In this document: positions 53,457-62,534 of the stretch, one piece after another
How positions within the stretch are numbered: position 1 is the stretch's first letter
Layout: the number at the start of each line of letters is the position of its first letter
Assembly: GCF_013404075.1 (NCBI RefSeq)
Contig: NZ_JACBJQ010000013.1
Location: 84,497-148,496, forward strand
Reading direction: 5' to 3'
DNA: 64,000 nucleotides
From: Mycolicibacterium vinylchloridicum
Lineage (GTDB): Bacteria > Actinomycetota > Actinomycetes > Mycobacteriales > Mycobacteriaceae
Program-made: the position numbers and the translations under genes
Notes under the pieces: model-generated
The model's input: only the letters and a program-made list of their open reading frames with translations
Told to the model about the DNA's origin: nothing
Database searches by the model: none

Positions 53457-54607
53457 TTCTTCGCTCCTGCACTCGCTGAGCTTTCTCGGGGCAGCCCGAG
53501 CAGCCGCTCGGCGATGATGTTGCGCTGAATTTCATTGGTGCCGGCATAGATCGGGCCACCGAGTGCGAACAACAGACCGTCGGTCCAGCCGTCGGTCAGT
53601 TCGGCGTCGGCCCCCCTCAATTCCAAAGCAGTCTGGTGCAGGGCGACGTCGAGGTCGGACCAGAACACTTTGGTCACCGACGACTCGGCGCCCAGCTCAC
53701 CGCCCCCGGCGATCCGGGTCACGGTGCCGAAGGTGTGCAGCCGGTAGGCCTGCGCCTTGATCCACGCGTCGGCGACGCGATCGGCGATCGCCGGGTCGGA
53801 TCCCCGTTCCCGCCACTGGGAGACCAGTCGCTCGGCAGGCGCGAGGAAGCGGGCGGGGCTGCGCAGTGACATGCCACGCTCGTTACTCGATGTGCTCATT
53901 GCGGCGCGCCAGCCGTCGTGGACGCTGCCGATGACATCGGCGTCCGGCACGAAGACGTTGTCCAGGAACACTTCTCCGAAGCCGGTGTCGCCCCCGAGCT
54001 GGGCGATCGGGCGCACGGTCACCCCGTCGGCCCTGAGGTCGAACATGACGTAGGTCAGCCCGCGATGCCGTTCGGCGGTCGGATCGGAGCGGAACAGCCC
54101 GAATGCCCGGTCGCCGAACACCGCCCGGCTGCTCCAGATCTTCTGGCCGTTGAGCAGCCAGCCACCGTCGGTCTGGGTGGCCGTCGAGCGCAGCGAGGCC
54201 AGGTCGCTGCCCGACTCCGGTTCCGACCAGGCTTGAGCCCAGATCTCCTCGCCGCTGGCCATTTTCGGCAGAACGCGGTCCAGTTGTTCTTCGGTGCCGT
54301 GCGCGAACAGGGTCGGCGCCAGCATGGAGGTGCCGTTGGCGCTGGCGCGGCCCGGCGCACCGGCGCGGAAGTACTCCTCTTCGTAGGCCACCCACTGCAG
54401 CAGGGTGGCGTCACGACCGCCGTACTTCTCCGGCCAGGTGACTACCGAGAGGCCGGCGTCGAACAGGATGCGGTCCCAGACGCGGTGTTGGGAGAACCCT
54501 TCGGCGCTGTCATAGGACTTCGTCGGGAACTTGTCGGAGTTGGCCGAGAGGAACGTGCGCACCTCGTTGCGGAACTCTTCGGTGGCGTCGTCGTAGCGCA
54601 GATCCAT
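53453..54607 (-). CDS. fadE31: Acyl-CoA dehydrogenase FadE31
   Basis: A 384-residue full-length acyl-CoA dehydrogenase starting MDLRYDDATEEFRNEVRTFL, with SEPESGSDLASLRSTA, QKIWSSRA and the C-terminal YAGTNEIQRNIIAERLLGLPR. Likely the FAD-binding partner in the FadE31-FadE32-FadE33 group. Its ATG shares one base with the fadD3 stop (TGATG). Confidence 0.9.
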   Translation of the reverse strand: MDLRYDDATEEFRNEVRTFLSANSDKFPTKSYDSAEGFSQHRVWDRILFDAGLSVVTWPEKYGGRDATLLQWVAYEEEYFRAGAPGRASANGTSMLAPTLFAHGTEEQLDRVLPKMASGEEIWAQAWSEPESGSDLASLRSTATQTDGGWLLNGQKIWSSRAVFGDRAFGLFRSDPTAERHRGLTYVMFDLRADGVTVRPIAQLGGDTGFGEVFLDNVFVPDADVIGSVHDGWRAAMSTSSNERGMSLRSPARFLAPAERLVSQWRERGSDPAIADRVADAWIKAQAYRLHTFGTVTRIAGGGELGAESSVTKVFWSDLDVALHQTALELRGADAELTDGWTDGLLFALGGPIYAGTNEIQRNIIAERLLGLPRESSASAGAKK

Positions 54608-56145
54608 CAAACCATCTCTCGCAGTGTGGGTTTGACCACTTTGCCGCCGGGGTTTCGTGGTAGTGATTCCACGAAGACCACCGAGCGTGGGGTCTTGAAA
54701 TTGGCCAAGTGCTTCTTGGTGTAGTCGATGACGGCCTGCTCGTCGAGGCCGCTGCCGTCGCGTCGGACGATGAAGGCGCGTCCGACTTCGCCGAGCCGCT
54801 CGTCGGGCACGCCGATGACAGCGGCGTCGGCCACACCGTCGAGGCGGGCCAGCACCTGCTCGATCTCGGCGGGGTAGACGTTGAAGCCGCCGCAGATGTA
54901 CATGTCCTTGAGCCGGTCGGTGATACGCAGATTGCCGGCGTCGTCGACGGTGCCGATATCGCCGGTGTGCAGCCAACCGTCAGAGTCGATGGCGGCCGAC
55001 GTCGCCGCCGGATCGTCGAGATAGCCCAGCATCACATTGGGTCCGCGCAGCAACACCTCGCCCGCGCCGGTGTCATCGGGAGCATCTATGCGCAGTTCGA
55101 AGTCGGCGATCGGTCGTCCGCAGGTGGTGGCGACGGTGACGGCGTCATCGTCGGCCCGGCACATGGTGCCGAAGCCGTTGGCCTCGGTGAGTCCGTATGC
55201 GGTGAGCACGATGTCGAAGTCGAGTTCGGCCTGCATGCGCTCGATGAGCACGACGGGCACGGTCGCCGCACCGGTCACCGCGAAGCGCAGCGAGCTCAGG
55301 TCGTAGTTCTTGCGGGCCGGGTGGTCCAACAGCGTCTGGAAAATCGTGGGCGGCCCCGGCACAACGGTGATGCGCTTCTCGGCGATCACCCGCATCGCCT
55401 GCTCAGGGTCGAAGGTGAGCTGGGGGATCAGGGTGGCGCCGGTCTGCAGGCAGGCCAGGATCCCGGCCTTGTAGCCGAAGTTGTGGAAGAACGGGTTGAT
55501 GCACAGATAGCGGTCGGCACTGGTGAGCTGGCCGCACTCCGCCCACGCGGCGGGTGCCGCCAGCGATTGTCGGTGCGCGCACAGCACGCCCTTGCTGCGC
55601 CCGGTGGTGCCCGAGGTGAACAGCACATCGGACGGGTCGTCGGGTTGCACGGCGGCCGCCCGGGCGTCGACCTCGGACGGCTCGGCCCGGGGTCCGGCGA
55701 GGAACTCGTCCCACGTCCCGTCGTTCTCGTCGATGGGGATGCGCACGATGTGGCGCAGCGCAGGCAGCGCGGCGCGATCCAGTTCGGCGACGCGGTCGGC
55801 GCCGAGGAAGCGGCCCATCCCGAACAGCACGGGCGCCTCGGTGCGGGCCAGGACGTCGGCGGCCTCAGACGCGGTGTAGCGAGTGTTCAGCGGCACCATC
55901 ACGGCGCCGGCGTAGTGGGTGGCTAGACAGGCGATCACCCAGTGCCAGGTGTTGGGCGACCAGATCGCGACCTTGTCGCCGGGCTGGACGCCGAACCCGA
56001 TGATGGCGGCGGCTGCCCGGCGCACCTCGTCGCGCAGTTCGGCGAAGGTGAAGCTGCGATCCTCGGTGATCAGGGCGTCGTGGTCGGCGAAGTCGAGTGC
56101 CATCCGGTCCAGCACCGCGGGTGTGGTGCGCGGGGCGCTCGTCAT
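54607..56145 (-). CDS. fadD3: HIP-CoA ligase FadD3
   Basis: A 512-residue acyl-CoA synthetase. AMP-binding motif VLFTSGTTGRSKGVLCAHR, GFGTMCRADDD region, and the C-terminal catalytic lysine in LPRNPGGKVVKPT. FadD3 activates HIP, the propanoate side product carrying rings C and D, to its CoA ester, whose product relieves KstR2. AGAGGAG precedes the ATG. Leads the minus-strand operon fadD3-fadE31-32-33-patatin-aspB. Confidence 0.92.
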   Translation of the reverse strand: MTSAPRTTPAVLDRMALDFADHDALITEDRSFTFAELRDEVRRAAAAIIGFGVQPGDKVAIWSPNTWHWVIACLATHYAGAVMVPLNTRYTASEAADVLARTEAPVLFGMGRFLGADRVAELDRAALPALRHIVRIPIDENDGTWDEFLAGPRAEPSEVDARAAAVQPDDPSDVLFTSGTTGRSKGVLCAHRQSLAAPAAWAECGQLTSADRYLCINPFFHNFGYKAGILACLQTGATLIPQLTFDPEQAMRVIAEKRITVVPGPPTIFQTLLDHPARKNYDLSSLRFAVTGAATVPVVLIERMQAELDFDIVLTAYGLTEANGFGTMCRADDDAVTVATTCGRPIADFELRIDAPDDTGAGEVLLRGPNVMLGYLDDPAATSAAIDSDGWLHTGDIGTVDDAGNLRITDRLKDMYICGGFNVYPAEIEQVLARLDGVADAAVIGVPDERLGEVGRAFIVRRDGSGLDEQAVIDYTKKHLANFKTPRSVVFVESLPRNPGGKVVKPTLREMV

Positions 56146-56185
56146 CGAGACTCCTCTGAACTGATCGCCCGGCCCGGGCTAACAA

Positions 56186-56199
56186 AGCAAGTGCTTGGT
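56186..56199. promoter_or_regulatory. KstR2 operator between fadD3 and fadE30
   Basis: AGCAAGTGCTTGGT fits the KstR2 consensus AnCAAGnnCTTGnT at every defined position. It lies in the 70-base divergent region, 41 bases before fadD3 and 17 before fadE30, so one site can control both operons. Confidence 0.92.
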
Positions 56200-56215
56200 A
56201 GGTTAGCCTACAGGG

Positions 56216-57364
56216 GTGATCACGGTCGAGGAGTTCCGGGCGGAGGTCCGCGAGTGGCTCGCTGACAATCTCGTCGGTGAATATGCCGCGCTCAAGGGCC
56301 TCGGCGGCCCGGGCCGCGAGCATGAAGCCTTCGAAGAGCGTCTCGCGTGGAATCGTCATCTGGCCGCGGCGGGCCTGACCTGCTTGGGCTGGCCGGTCGA
56401 GCACGGTGGTCGCGGACTTTCGGTCGCCCACCGGGTGGCGTTCTACGAGGAGTACGCGAAAGCCAACGCCCCCGACAAGGTCAACCACCTCGGTGAGGAA
56501 CTGCTCGGGCCCACCCTGATCGCCTTCGGCACCCCCGAGCAGCAGCAGCGGTTCCTGCCGAAGATTCTCGACGTCACCGAGCTGTGGTCACAGGGCTATT
56601 CGGAACCCGGTGCAGGCAGCGATTTGGCCAACGTCTCCACTGCCGCTGTCTTGGACGATGACCAGTGGATCATCAACGGGCAGAAGGTATGGACCTCGCT
56701 GGCGCACTGGGCGCAGTGGTGCTTCGTGGTGGCCCGCACCGAGAAGGGCTCCAAGCGGCATGCCGGCCTGTCCTACCTGCTGGTGCCGCTAGATCAGCCC
56801 GGGGTGGAGATCCGCCCTATCATCCAGCTGACTGGTGATTCGGAATTCAACGAAGTCTTCTTCACCGACGCCCGCACCGACGCCGACCTGGTGGTCGGCG
56901 AGCCGGGCGACGGCTGGCGGGTGGCCATGGGAACGCTGACCTTCGAGCGCGGCGTGTCCACCCTCGGCCAGCAGATCCGTTATGCTCGTGAGCTTTCCGG
57001 TATCGCTGAACTGGCCAAAACCACCGGCGCGATCGAGGACCCACTGATCCGGGAGCGGCTGGCCCGGTCCTGGGCCGGCCTGCAGACCATGCGGTCCTAT
57101 GCGATGGCGACCATGGACGTCGAGCAACCCGGCCAAGACAACGTGTCAAAGCTGTTGTGGGCCAACTGGCATCGCGATCTGGGTGAGCTGGCCATGGACA
57201 TCAAGGGGCGCGCCGGCCTGCTCATCACCGACGGTGACTTCGACGAGTGGCAGCGCCTATTCCTGTTCTCCCGATCGGACACGATCTACGGCGGCTCCAA
57301 CGAGATTCAGCGCAACATCATCGCCGAGCGGGTGCTCGGCCTACCCCGAGAGGTGAAAGGCTAG
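56216..57364 (+). CDS. fadE30: Acyl-CoA dehydrogenase FadE30
   Basis: A 382-residue acyl-CoA dehydrogenase with YSEPGAGSDLANVSTAA, QKVWTSLAHWAQW and the C-terminal YGGSNEIQRNIIAERVLGLPR. In the HIP pathway FadE30 dehydrogenates the ring-bearing propanoyl-CoA. A GTG start lies a few bases after possible -10 hexamers (TAGGTT/TAGCCT), so the mRNA may be leaderless. Its TAG stop shares a base with the next GTG. Confidence 0.92.
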   Translation: MITVEEFRAEVREWLADNLVGEYAALKGLGGPGREHEAFEERLAWNRHLAAAGLTCLGWPVEHGGRGLSVAHRVAFYEEYAKANAPDKVNHLGEELLGPTLIAFGTPEQQQRFLPKILDVTELWSQGYSEPGAGSDLANVSTAAVLDDDQWIINGQKVWTSLAHWAQWCFVVARTEKGSKRHAGLSYLLVPLDQPGVEIRPIIQLTGDSEFNEVFFTDARTDADLVVGEPGDGWRVAMGTLTFERGVSTLGQQIRYARELSGIAELAKTTGAIEDPLIRERLARSWAGLQTMRSYAMATMDVEQPGQDNVSKLLWANWHRDLGELAMDIKGRAGLLITDGDFDEWQRLFLFSRSDTIYGGSNEIQRNIIAERVLGLPREVKG

Positions 57365-58155
57365 TGGCGCCACTGTCGGAGGTCCCCGAAGAGGTCGAGG
57401 GCCACGGTCTGCTGACCGGCAAGGTCGTCGTGGTGACCGCGGCGGCGGGCACCGGCATCGGGTCGGCAACAGCCCGGCGCGCCCTGCTCGAAGGCGCCGA
57501 CGTTGTGGTCTCCGATCACCACGAGCGCCGGCTCGGTGAAACCCGGGACCAACTAGCCGAATTGGGCCTCGGCCGGGTCGAAGCCGTGGTCTGCGACGTG
57601 ACGTCCACCGCTCAAATCGACGCGCTGATCGCGTCCACCACCGCCCGCATGGGCCGACTGGACGTTCTGGTGAACAATGCCGGGCTCGGTGGTGAAACCC
57701 CTGTCATCGATATGACCGACGAAGACTGGGATCGCGTTCTCAACGTCACACTGACGTCGGTGATGCGCGCGACCCGTGCAGCGCTGCGCTATTTCCGCGA
57801 GGCCGGCCACGGTGGCGTGATCGTCAACAATGCCAGCGTCCTGGGTTGGCGGGCGCAGCATTCCCAGTCGCACTACGCCGCAGCCAAGGCGGGTGTGATG
57901 GCGCTGACCCGTTGCAGCGCAATCGAAGCCGTCGAGCACGGCGTGCGCATCAACGCCGTCTCGCCCAGCATCGCCCGGCACAAGTTTCTGGAGAAGGTCA
58001 GCTCGGCCGACCTGCTCGACCGGCTCTCCGAGGGCGAGGCCTTCGGCCGCGCCGCCGAGCCGTGGGAAGTTGCCGCCACCATCGCCTTCCTGGCCAGTGA
58101 CTACTCGAGTTACCTGACCGGCGAAGTCATTTCGGTCTCGAGCCAGCGAGCGTGA
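57364..58155 (+). CDS. ipdF: Steroid C/D-ring SDR IpdF (Rv3559c-like)
   Basis: A 263-residue SDR with TAAAGTGIGSATAR, NNAGLGGETP, the catalytic Ser in NNASVLGWRA and YAAAKAGVMAL. IpdF reduces or oxidises the 5-position oxygen of HIP-CoA. Position directly after fadE30 (TAGTG overlap) and before kstR2 matches M. tuberculosis, without the PPE64 gene that interrupts the region there. Confidence 0.87.
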   Translation: MAPLSEVPEEVEGHGLLTGKVVVVTAAAGTGIGSATARRALLEGADVVVSDHHERRLGETRDQLAELGLGRVEAVVCDVTSTAQIDALIASTTARMGRLDVLVNNAGLGGETPVIDMTDEDWDRVLNVTLTSVMRATRAALRYFREAGHGGVIVNNASVLGWRAQHSQSHYAAAKAGVMALTRCSAIEAVEHGVRINAVSPSIARHKFLEKVSSADLLDRLSEGEAFGRAAEPWEVAATIAFLASDYSSYLTGEVISVSSQRA

Positions 58156-58745
58156 CAGAGCAGCCGGTCAGTCGTCGCGACGAGCTTCTGGTGCTCGCCG
58201 CGACGATGTTCGCCGAACGAGGCCTGCGTGCGACCACCGTGCGCGATATCGCCGACTCGGCGGGCATTCTATCCGGCAGCCTCTATCACCACTTCAAGAG
58301 CAAGGAGCAGATGGTCGAGGAGGTCCTGCGGGACTTCCTGGACTGGCTGTTCGACCGCTACCAGAAGGTGATCGCCACCGAGCCCAATCCGCTCGAGCGA
58401 CTCAAAGGCTTGTTCATGGCGTCGTTCGAGGCGATCGAACACCGGCACGCTCAGGTGGTCATCTACCAGGACGAAGCCAAGCGGCTCTCGTCGCTGCCAC
58501 AGTTCGACTTCGTCGACGCGCGCAACAAAGAGCAACGCAAGATGTGGCTTGACCTGCTCAACGAGGGCGTCAAGCAGGGCTACTTCCGCCCCGATATCGA
58601 CGTCGACGTGGTCTACCGGTTCATCCGGGATACCACGTGGGTGTCCGTGCGTTGGTATCAACCAGGTGGGCCGCTCACAGCCGAGGAAGTCGGCCGGCAG
58701 TACCTCGCCATCGTCCTGGGCGGCATAGCCGCGCCCAACAACTGA
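58152..58745 (+). CDS. kstR2: TetR-family repressor KstR2
   Basis: A 197-residue TetR regulator of the HIP (C/D ring) regulon that responds to HIP-CoA. The HTH is IADSAGILSGSLYHHFKSKE and the ligand domain is all-helical. GTG start overlapping the ipdF stop by four bases. It lies in the operon it represses through the box at 56186. Confidence 0.93.
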   Translation: MTEQPVSRRDELLVLAATMFAERGLRATTVRDIADSAGILSGSLYHHFKSKEQMVEEVLRDFLDWLFDRYQKVIATEPNPLERLKGLFMASFEAIEHRHAQVVIYQDEAKRLSSLPQFDFVDARNKEQRKMWLDLLNEGVKQGYFRPDIDVDVVYRFIRDTTWVSVRWYQPGGPLTAEEVGRQYLAIVLGGIAAPNN

Positions 58746-58758
58746 CAAGGAGATCGAC

Positions 58759-59916
58759 ATGGCCCCCGCATCACAGGCATACGTCATCGACGCCGTACGC
58801 ACCGCGGTCGGCAAGCGAAACGGATCGTTGGCCGCCGTGCACCCCATCGACCTCGGTGTGGCGGCGTACCGCGGCATCTTCGATCGGGTCGACGTCGACC
58901 CGGGTGCCGTCGACGACGTGGTGGCCGGCTGCTTGGACACCATCGGGCCGCAGGCCGGCAACATCGCCCGCAACACCTGGCTGGCCGCCGGTTACCCCGA
59001 AGAGGTGCCCGGCGTCACCGTCGACCGGCAGTGCGGGTCGAGCCAGCAGGCGATTTCCTTTGGCGCACAAGCCATCATGGCCGGTACCGCCGACCTGATC
59101 CTGGCCGCTGGTATGCAGAACATGAGCCGTATCCCGATCTCGTCGGCGATGACCGTCGCCGAGCAGTTCGGCTTCACCTCGCCGACCAACGAGTCGGAGA
59201 ACTGGCTGCACCGCTACGGCGATCAGGAGATCTCCCAGTTCCGTGGCGCCGAGATGATCGCCGAGAAGTGGGGCCTGTCCCGCGAGGAGATGGAGGAGTT
59301 CTCGAAGGGCAGCCACGACAAGGCATTCGCGGCCATCCGCAACGGGAACTTCGAAAACGAGATCGTCCCGGTCGGTGAGTTCCGCACCGACGAAGGCCCG
59401 CGCGAGTCCACCCTGGAGAAGCTGGCCGGCCTCAAGACGCTGCGCGAGGGCGGCCGCCTGACCGCCGCGATGGCCAGCCAGATCTCCGACGGTGCCAGCG
59501 CCGTGCTGCTCGCCAGCGAGCAGGCTGTCAAGGACCACAAGCTGACCCCGCGGGCCCGCATCCACCACATCAGCGCCCGCGGCGCCGACCCGGTGTTCAT
59601 GCTCACCGGCCCGATCCCGGCGACCAAGTACGCGCTGGACAAGGCCGGCCTGACGATCGATGACATCGACGTGGTCGAGATCAACGAGGCGTTCGCGCCC
59701 GTGGTGATGGCGTGGCTCAAGGAGACCAAGGCCGACCCGGAGAAGGTCAACCCCAACGGCGGTGCGATCGCGCTCGGCCACCCGCTGGGCGCTACCGGTG
59801 CCAAGCTGTTCGCCACCATGCTCAATGAGCTCGAGCGTCGCGGCGGCCGCTACGGCCTGCAGACGATGTGCGAAGGCGGCGGCACCGCCAACGTCACGAT
59901 CATCGAACGGCTGTAA
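58759..59916 (+). CDS. fadA6: Thiolase FadA6
   Basis: A 385-residue acetyl-CoA acyltransferase. Nucleophile Cys in [12 protein letters not shown], the His in [16 protein letters not shown] and second Cys in [11 protein letters not shown]. In the HIP pathway it performs a thiolytic step late in ring C/D breakdown. AAGGAG lies seven bases before the ATG. Last gene of the KstR2 run in the window; ipdABC and echA20 are not adjacent here. Confidence 0.92.
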   Translation: MAPASQAYVIDAVRTAVGKRNGSLAAVHPIDLGVAAYRGIFDRVDVDPGAVDDVVAGCLDTIGPQAGNIARNTWLAAGYPEEVPGVTVDRQCGSSQQAISFGAQAIMAGTADLILAAGMQNMSRIPISSAMTVAEQFGFTSPTNESENWLHRYGDQEISQFRGAEMIAEKWGLSREEMEEFSKGSHDKAFAAIRNGNFENEIVPVGEFRTDEGPRESTLEKLAGLKTLREGGRLTAAMASQISDGASAVLLASEQAVKDHKLTPRARIHHISARGADPVFMLTGPIPATKYALDKAGLTIDDIDVVEINEAFAPVVMAWLKETKADPEKVNPNGGAIALGHPLGATGAKLFATMLNELERRGGRYGLQTMCEGGGTANVTIIERL

Positions 59917-59937
59917 CGACTTTCGCCGCCGGCCGCC

Positions 59938-61050
59938 TCAGTGTTCGTGGAGGACGACTCCGCGGATATTGCGGCCGGCGAGCATGTCGTCGTAGGCGTT
60001 GTTGATCTCACCCAGTTTGTACTCGTGGGTGACGGTCTCGTCGAGCAGCAGCTTGCCTTCGCGGTAGAGGCTGAGCAGTTTCGGGATGTCGGCACGCGGG
60101 TTGGCCTGTCCGTAGAGGCTGCCGAGCAGCCGCTTCTGGAAGAGCGTGAACATCGTCATCGGCAGCACCGGTGTCACGTCGGTCATCGCCGCCAGCGCGG
60201 TCAGCACCACGGTGCCGCCCTTACTGACCAATTCCAGTGCGTCATTGATCATTTCGCCCTTGACCAGACCTACGGTAAGCAGCGCGGAGTCGGCCATCAC
60301 ACCTTTGGTCAGCTCCCGGACCAGCTCAGTGCCTTCGGCGATCGACGTCGCGAAGTGAGTGGCACCGAACAGAAAAGCCTTGTCCCGCTTGCTCTCCACG
60401 ATGTCGATCACGACGATCTTCTCCGCGCCCGCCAGCCGCGCGCCCTGGATGGCGCCGCTTCCGATGCCCCCGCAACCGATCACCACCACGGTGTCACCCG
60501 GGCGGACGTCGGCGGTGTTGACCGCCGAGCCCCAGCCGGTGGTGACACCGCAGCCGAGCAGGCAGGCCCGAGTCAGCGGAATGTCGTCGTCGATCTTGAC
60601 CAGTGACGCTTCCGGCACCGTGCCGTACGGGGCGAAGGTGCCCAAACCGATTGCGGCGAAGATGTCCTGGCCGCGCGCGTGGCGCCGGAAGGTGCCGTCG
60701 GGCTGCAGGCCCGTCAGGATCTCGGCACCCATGTCGCACAGGTTGGACTTGCCGGTCGCACACCAGCGGCATCGTCCGCAGGCCGGCAGGAACGCGGCGA
60801 CGATGTGGTCGCCGACCTTCAGGTCGCGCACCCCGGGTCCGACCTCCAGGACGACGCCCGCGCCTTCATGGCCGCCGATCAATGGAATGGGTGCGACCAG
60901 ATCGCCGTCGCGAATGTGGTGATCGGAATGGCACAGTCCGGTCGCCTCGAACGAGACGAGAACTTCGCCGTCCTTCGGCGGGTCGAGCTCGACTTCCTCG
61001 ACATTCCAGTCGTGCCCGTACTCCCACAGGATGGCGGCATTCATTTTCAT
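59938..61050 (-). CDS. Zinc-dependent alcohol dehydrogenase (NDMA-dependent type)
   Basis: A 370-residue medium-chain dehydrogenase. Catalytic zinc ligands in GLCHSDHH and GGHEGAGVV, structural zinc cysteines in CGRCRWCATGKSNLC, and the cofactor loop IGCGGIGSGAI. The sequence resembles mycobacterial NDMA-dependent or mycothiol-linked alcohol dehydrogenases; the substrate is unknown. Convergent with fadA6, so not part of that operon. Start chosen at MKMNAAILWEYG; the second Met is possible. Confidence 0.83.
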   Translation of the reverse strand: MKMNAAILWEYGHDWNVEEVELDPPKDGEVLVSFEATGLCHSDHHIRDGDLVAPIPLIGGHEGAGVVLEVGPGVRDLKVGDHIVAAFLPACGRCRWCATGKSNLCDMGAEILTGLQPDGTFRRHARGQDIFAAIGLGTFAPYGTVPEASLVKIDDDIPLTRACLLGCGVTTGWGSAVNTADVRPGDTVVVIGCGGIGSGAIQGARLAGAEKIVVIDIVESKRDKAFLFGATHFATSIAEGTELVRELTKGVMADSALLTVGLVKGEMINDALELVSKGGTVVLTALAAMTDVTPVLPMTMFTLFQKRLLGSLYGQANPRADIPKLLSLYREGKLLLDETVTHEYKLGEINNAYDDMLAGRNIRGVVLHEH

Positions 61051-61100
61051 GTTGCCCAAGGTATGACGCCGACGCCGTCCGCCGACGACGATTCGGGAAG

Positions 61101-61260
61101 CTAACCCAACGTGGTCAGCGCGAGCCCGCCGAGCGCCACGATCCAACTCGCGAAGCTGCCCACCAAGAAGTACTCGGTGACATCGTCGATACCTATTCCC
61201 GGGTCGCTGCGCTCCTGCCCTCCGATACCTATTCCGCCGTTCTCCGGGCCTTTTGAGCGT
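61101..61260 (-). pseudogene. Remnant of a membrane protein C-terminus
   Basis: The frame ends in DDVTEYFLVGSFASWIVALG and a short hydrophobic tail, which looks like the coherent C-terminus of a real membrane protein. Upstream the frame loses protein-like character, and there is no sensible start. A 13-base direct repeat (CGATACCTATTCC at 61187 and 61223) lies inside. I read it as a truncated gene end at the edge of the AT-rich island; it could instead be a small gene I do not recognise. Confidence 0.3.
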
Positions 61261-61658
61261 TGATCTCCGGAAACCGGATGGTGCTCTTGGCCGCCACTAC
61301 TGCCGTCGCGGCGGGTCAGACATGTCGACCGCGTGGCGAGTGATGGAGACGTTCTTCGCGTTCGATCGCGGCCAAGTTCAGGACAATCACGCGAGGCTAG
61401 CGCCGGCAGACATCGAGTCGCCGGCACGACCGACTTCGTCCGTATGAGCAGTCGAGGGACTTGCATCAATCAAGCGCTTCCCTGGCACTCGACACGCGAT
61501 GGGCCGCTACGGGGCTAGTAGCACGACCGGAATCGTGCAAGTGGTGGGCATTCCGGAATTGTTATGCCCGAGTCGCCAAGGATCCCGTAAGAACGGCCCG
61601 TAAGGCGCGCGATACTGGGCCCAAAGGTTCCGTGATATGTCGCCATTTGTCGGATAAT
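61261..61658. other. Non-coding stretch with falling GC before the cyclase genes
   Basis: No supported gene is seen. Short open frames here lack ribosome-binding sites and mycobacterial codon bias. Base composition drops from the mycobacterial level toward that of the downstream island, consistent with an insertion boundary. Confidence 0.5.
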
Positions 61659-61686
61659 TTTGATTCGGTCAAATTCCCATTACTAT
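61659..61686 (+). promoter_or_regulatory. Probable promoter of the cyclase-effector operon
   Basis: TTTGA-TTCGG-TCAAA (61659-61673) is a small inverted repeat overlapping a -35-like TTGATT. A good -10, TACTAT, lies at 61681-61686, and the first gene starts 56 bases later. The palindrome may be an operator. Confidence 0.45.
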
Positions 61687-61742
61687 GTGTGCAAGTCGGC
61701 CGTCTCGAATAGAGTCGGATTCCCTAACGTGATGGAGGCGAT

Positions 61743-62477
61743 GTGGGTCTACTCGACGAGGTCAATGCGCAACTCGACAAAACAGTCAGAAAGCCGATGA
61801 CTATCACAAAGATGCAGCAATCTAATACCTCAGTACCTGAAGCTGTTGAACTCGGATACTCGGAGGGCAAGCTCGTTTCTGCCACGTATCTGTACACGGA
61901 CATGCTCAACTCGTCCGGCCTCGCAGCCACAGCGGACAAGGAGGCTGCCGCCCAGACTTTCCGTGCTTTCCTCAATGTGAGTACAAAGATCATTCGGCAT
62001 TTGAACGGTCACATCCGTAGTTTCGACGGAGACCGCGTTATGGGAATCTTTACGGGGCCAAGTAAGGAAGACCGTGCCGTCAAAGCTGCAATGCACATCA
62101 AGTGGGCGGTCAACACGATCGTGACTCCAGCGCTGCATAAGGAAATCCCTGCTCTCAAGGATGCTGGCTGGACCCTTAAACAGACGAGTGGAATCGCTAC
62201 TGGCGAAACGCTCTTGGCCCGCGCTGGCTTCCGTGGGAGTGATGACATGATCTCCATAGGCTCAGCTCCCAATCTCGCGGCGAAGCTCAGCGATGTGCGA
62301 GGAGACGGAACCGAGGCGGGCTACGTAACCCGTATTGGGAAAGGGACCTATGGGGGGCTCTCGGACTCGCACAAGCTGTCCAAAGGAACGAACATGTGGG
62401 ACGGAACGTATTCCTTGAATATGGGCGGAAAAAGCTACGCCTACTACCGAAGCAGCTACCACTGGACATTTTCGTAA
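61743..62477 (+). CDS. Pycsar-type nucleotide cyclase, first copy
   Basis: A 244-residue soluble protein with a class III (adenylate/guanylate-like) cyclase domain. Metal-binding aspartates are visible as D53 (ATYLYTDMLNSS) and D97 (SFDGDRVMGIF). The catalytic Asn is N177 in SAPNLAAKLSD, where Lys181 replaces the Arg of classical cyclases, as I recall for Pycsar pyrimidine cyclases (PycC). No membrane or sensor domain. GTG start with GGAGG six bases upstream. A paralogue and a PycTM-like effector follow. Predicted to make cCMP or cUMP on phage infection. Codon use is AT-richer than that of the neighbours. Confidence 0.75.
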   Translation: MGLLDEVNAQLDKTVRKPMTITKMQQSNTSVPEAVELGYSEGKLVSATYLYTDMLNSSGLAATADKEAAAQTFRAFLNVSTKIIRHLNGHIRSFDGDRVMGIFTGPSKEDRAVKAAMHIKWAVNTIVTPALHKEIPALKDAGWTLKQTSGIATGETLLARAGFRGSDDMISIGSAPNLAAKLSDVRGDGTEAGYVTRIGKGTYGGLSDSHKLSKGTNMWDGTYSLNMGGKSYAYYRSSYHWTFS

Positions 62478-62534
62478 GGCAATGCCCCCGAGCCTTCGGA
62501 AGATGATAGCACCCACATTAGGAGGAAACGACTC

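Noticed and set aside
56198..56211. IdeR iron box at the fadE30 promoter
   Set aside because: Only a short palindrome matches; the 19-base IdeR consensus is not met, and the genes are steroid genes.
61659..61673. Rho-independent terminator before the cyclases
   Set aside because: The arms are only five bases and AT-rich, and no T run follows; a promoter/operator reading fits better.
61461..61712. Small open frame upstream of the first cyclase
   Set aside because: No ribosome-binding site, no recognisable protein features, and it overlaps the likely operon promoter.
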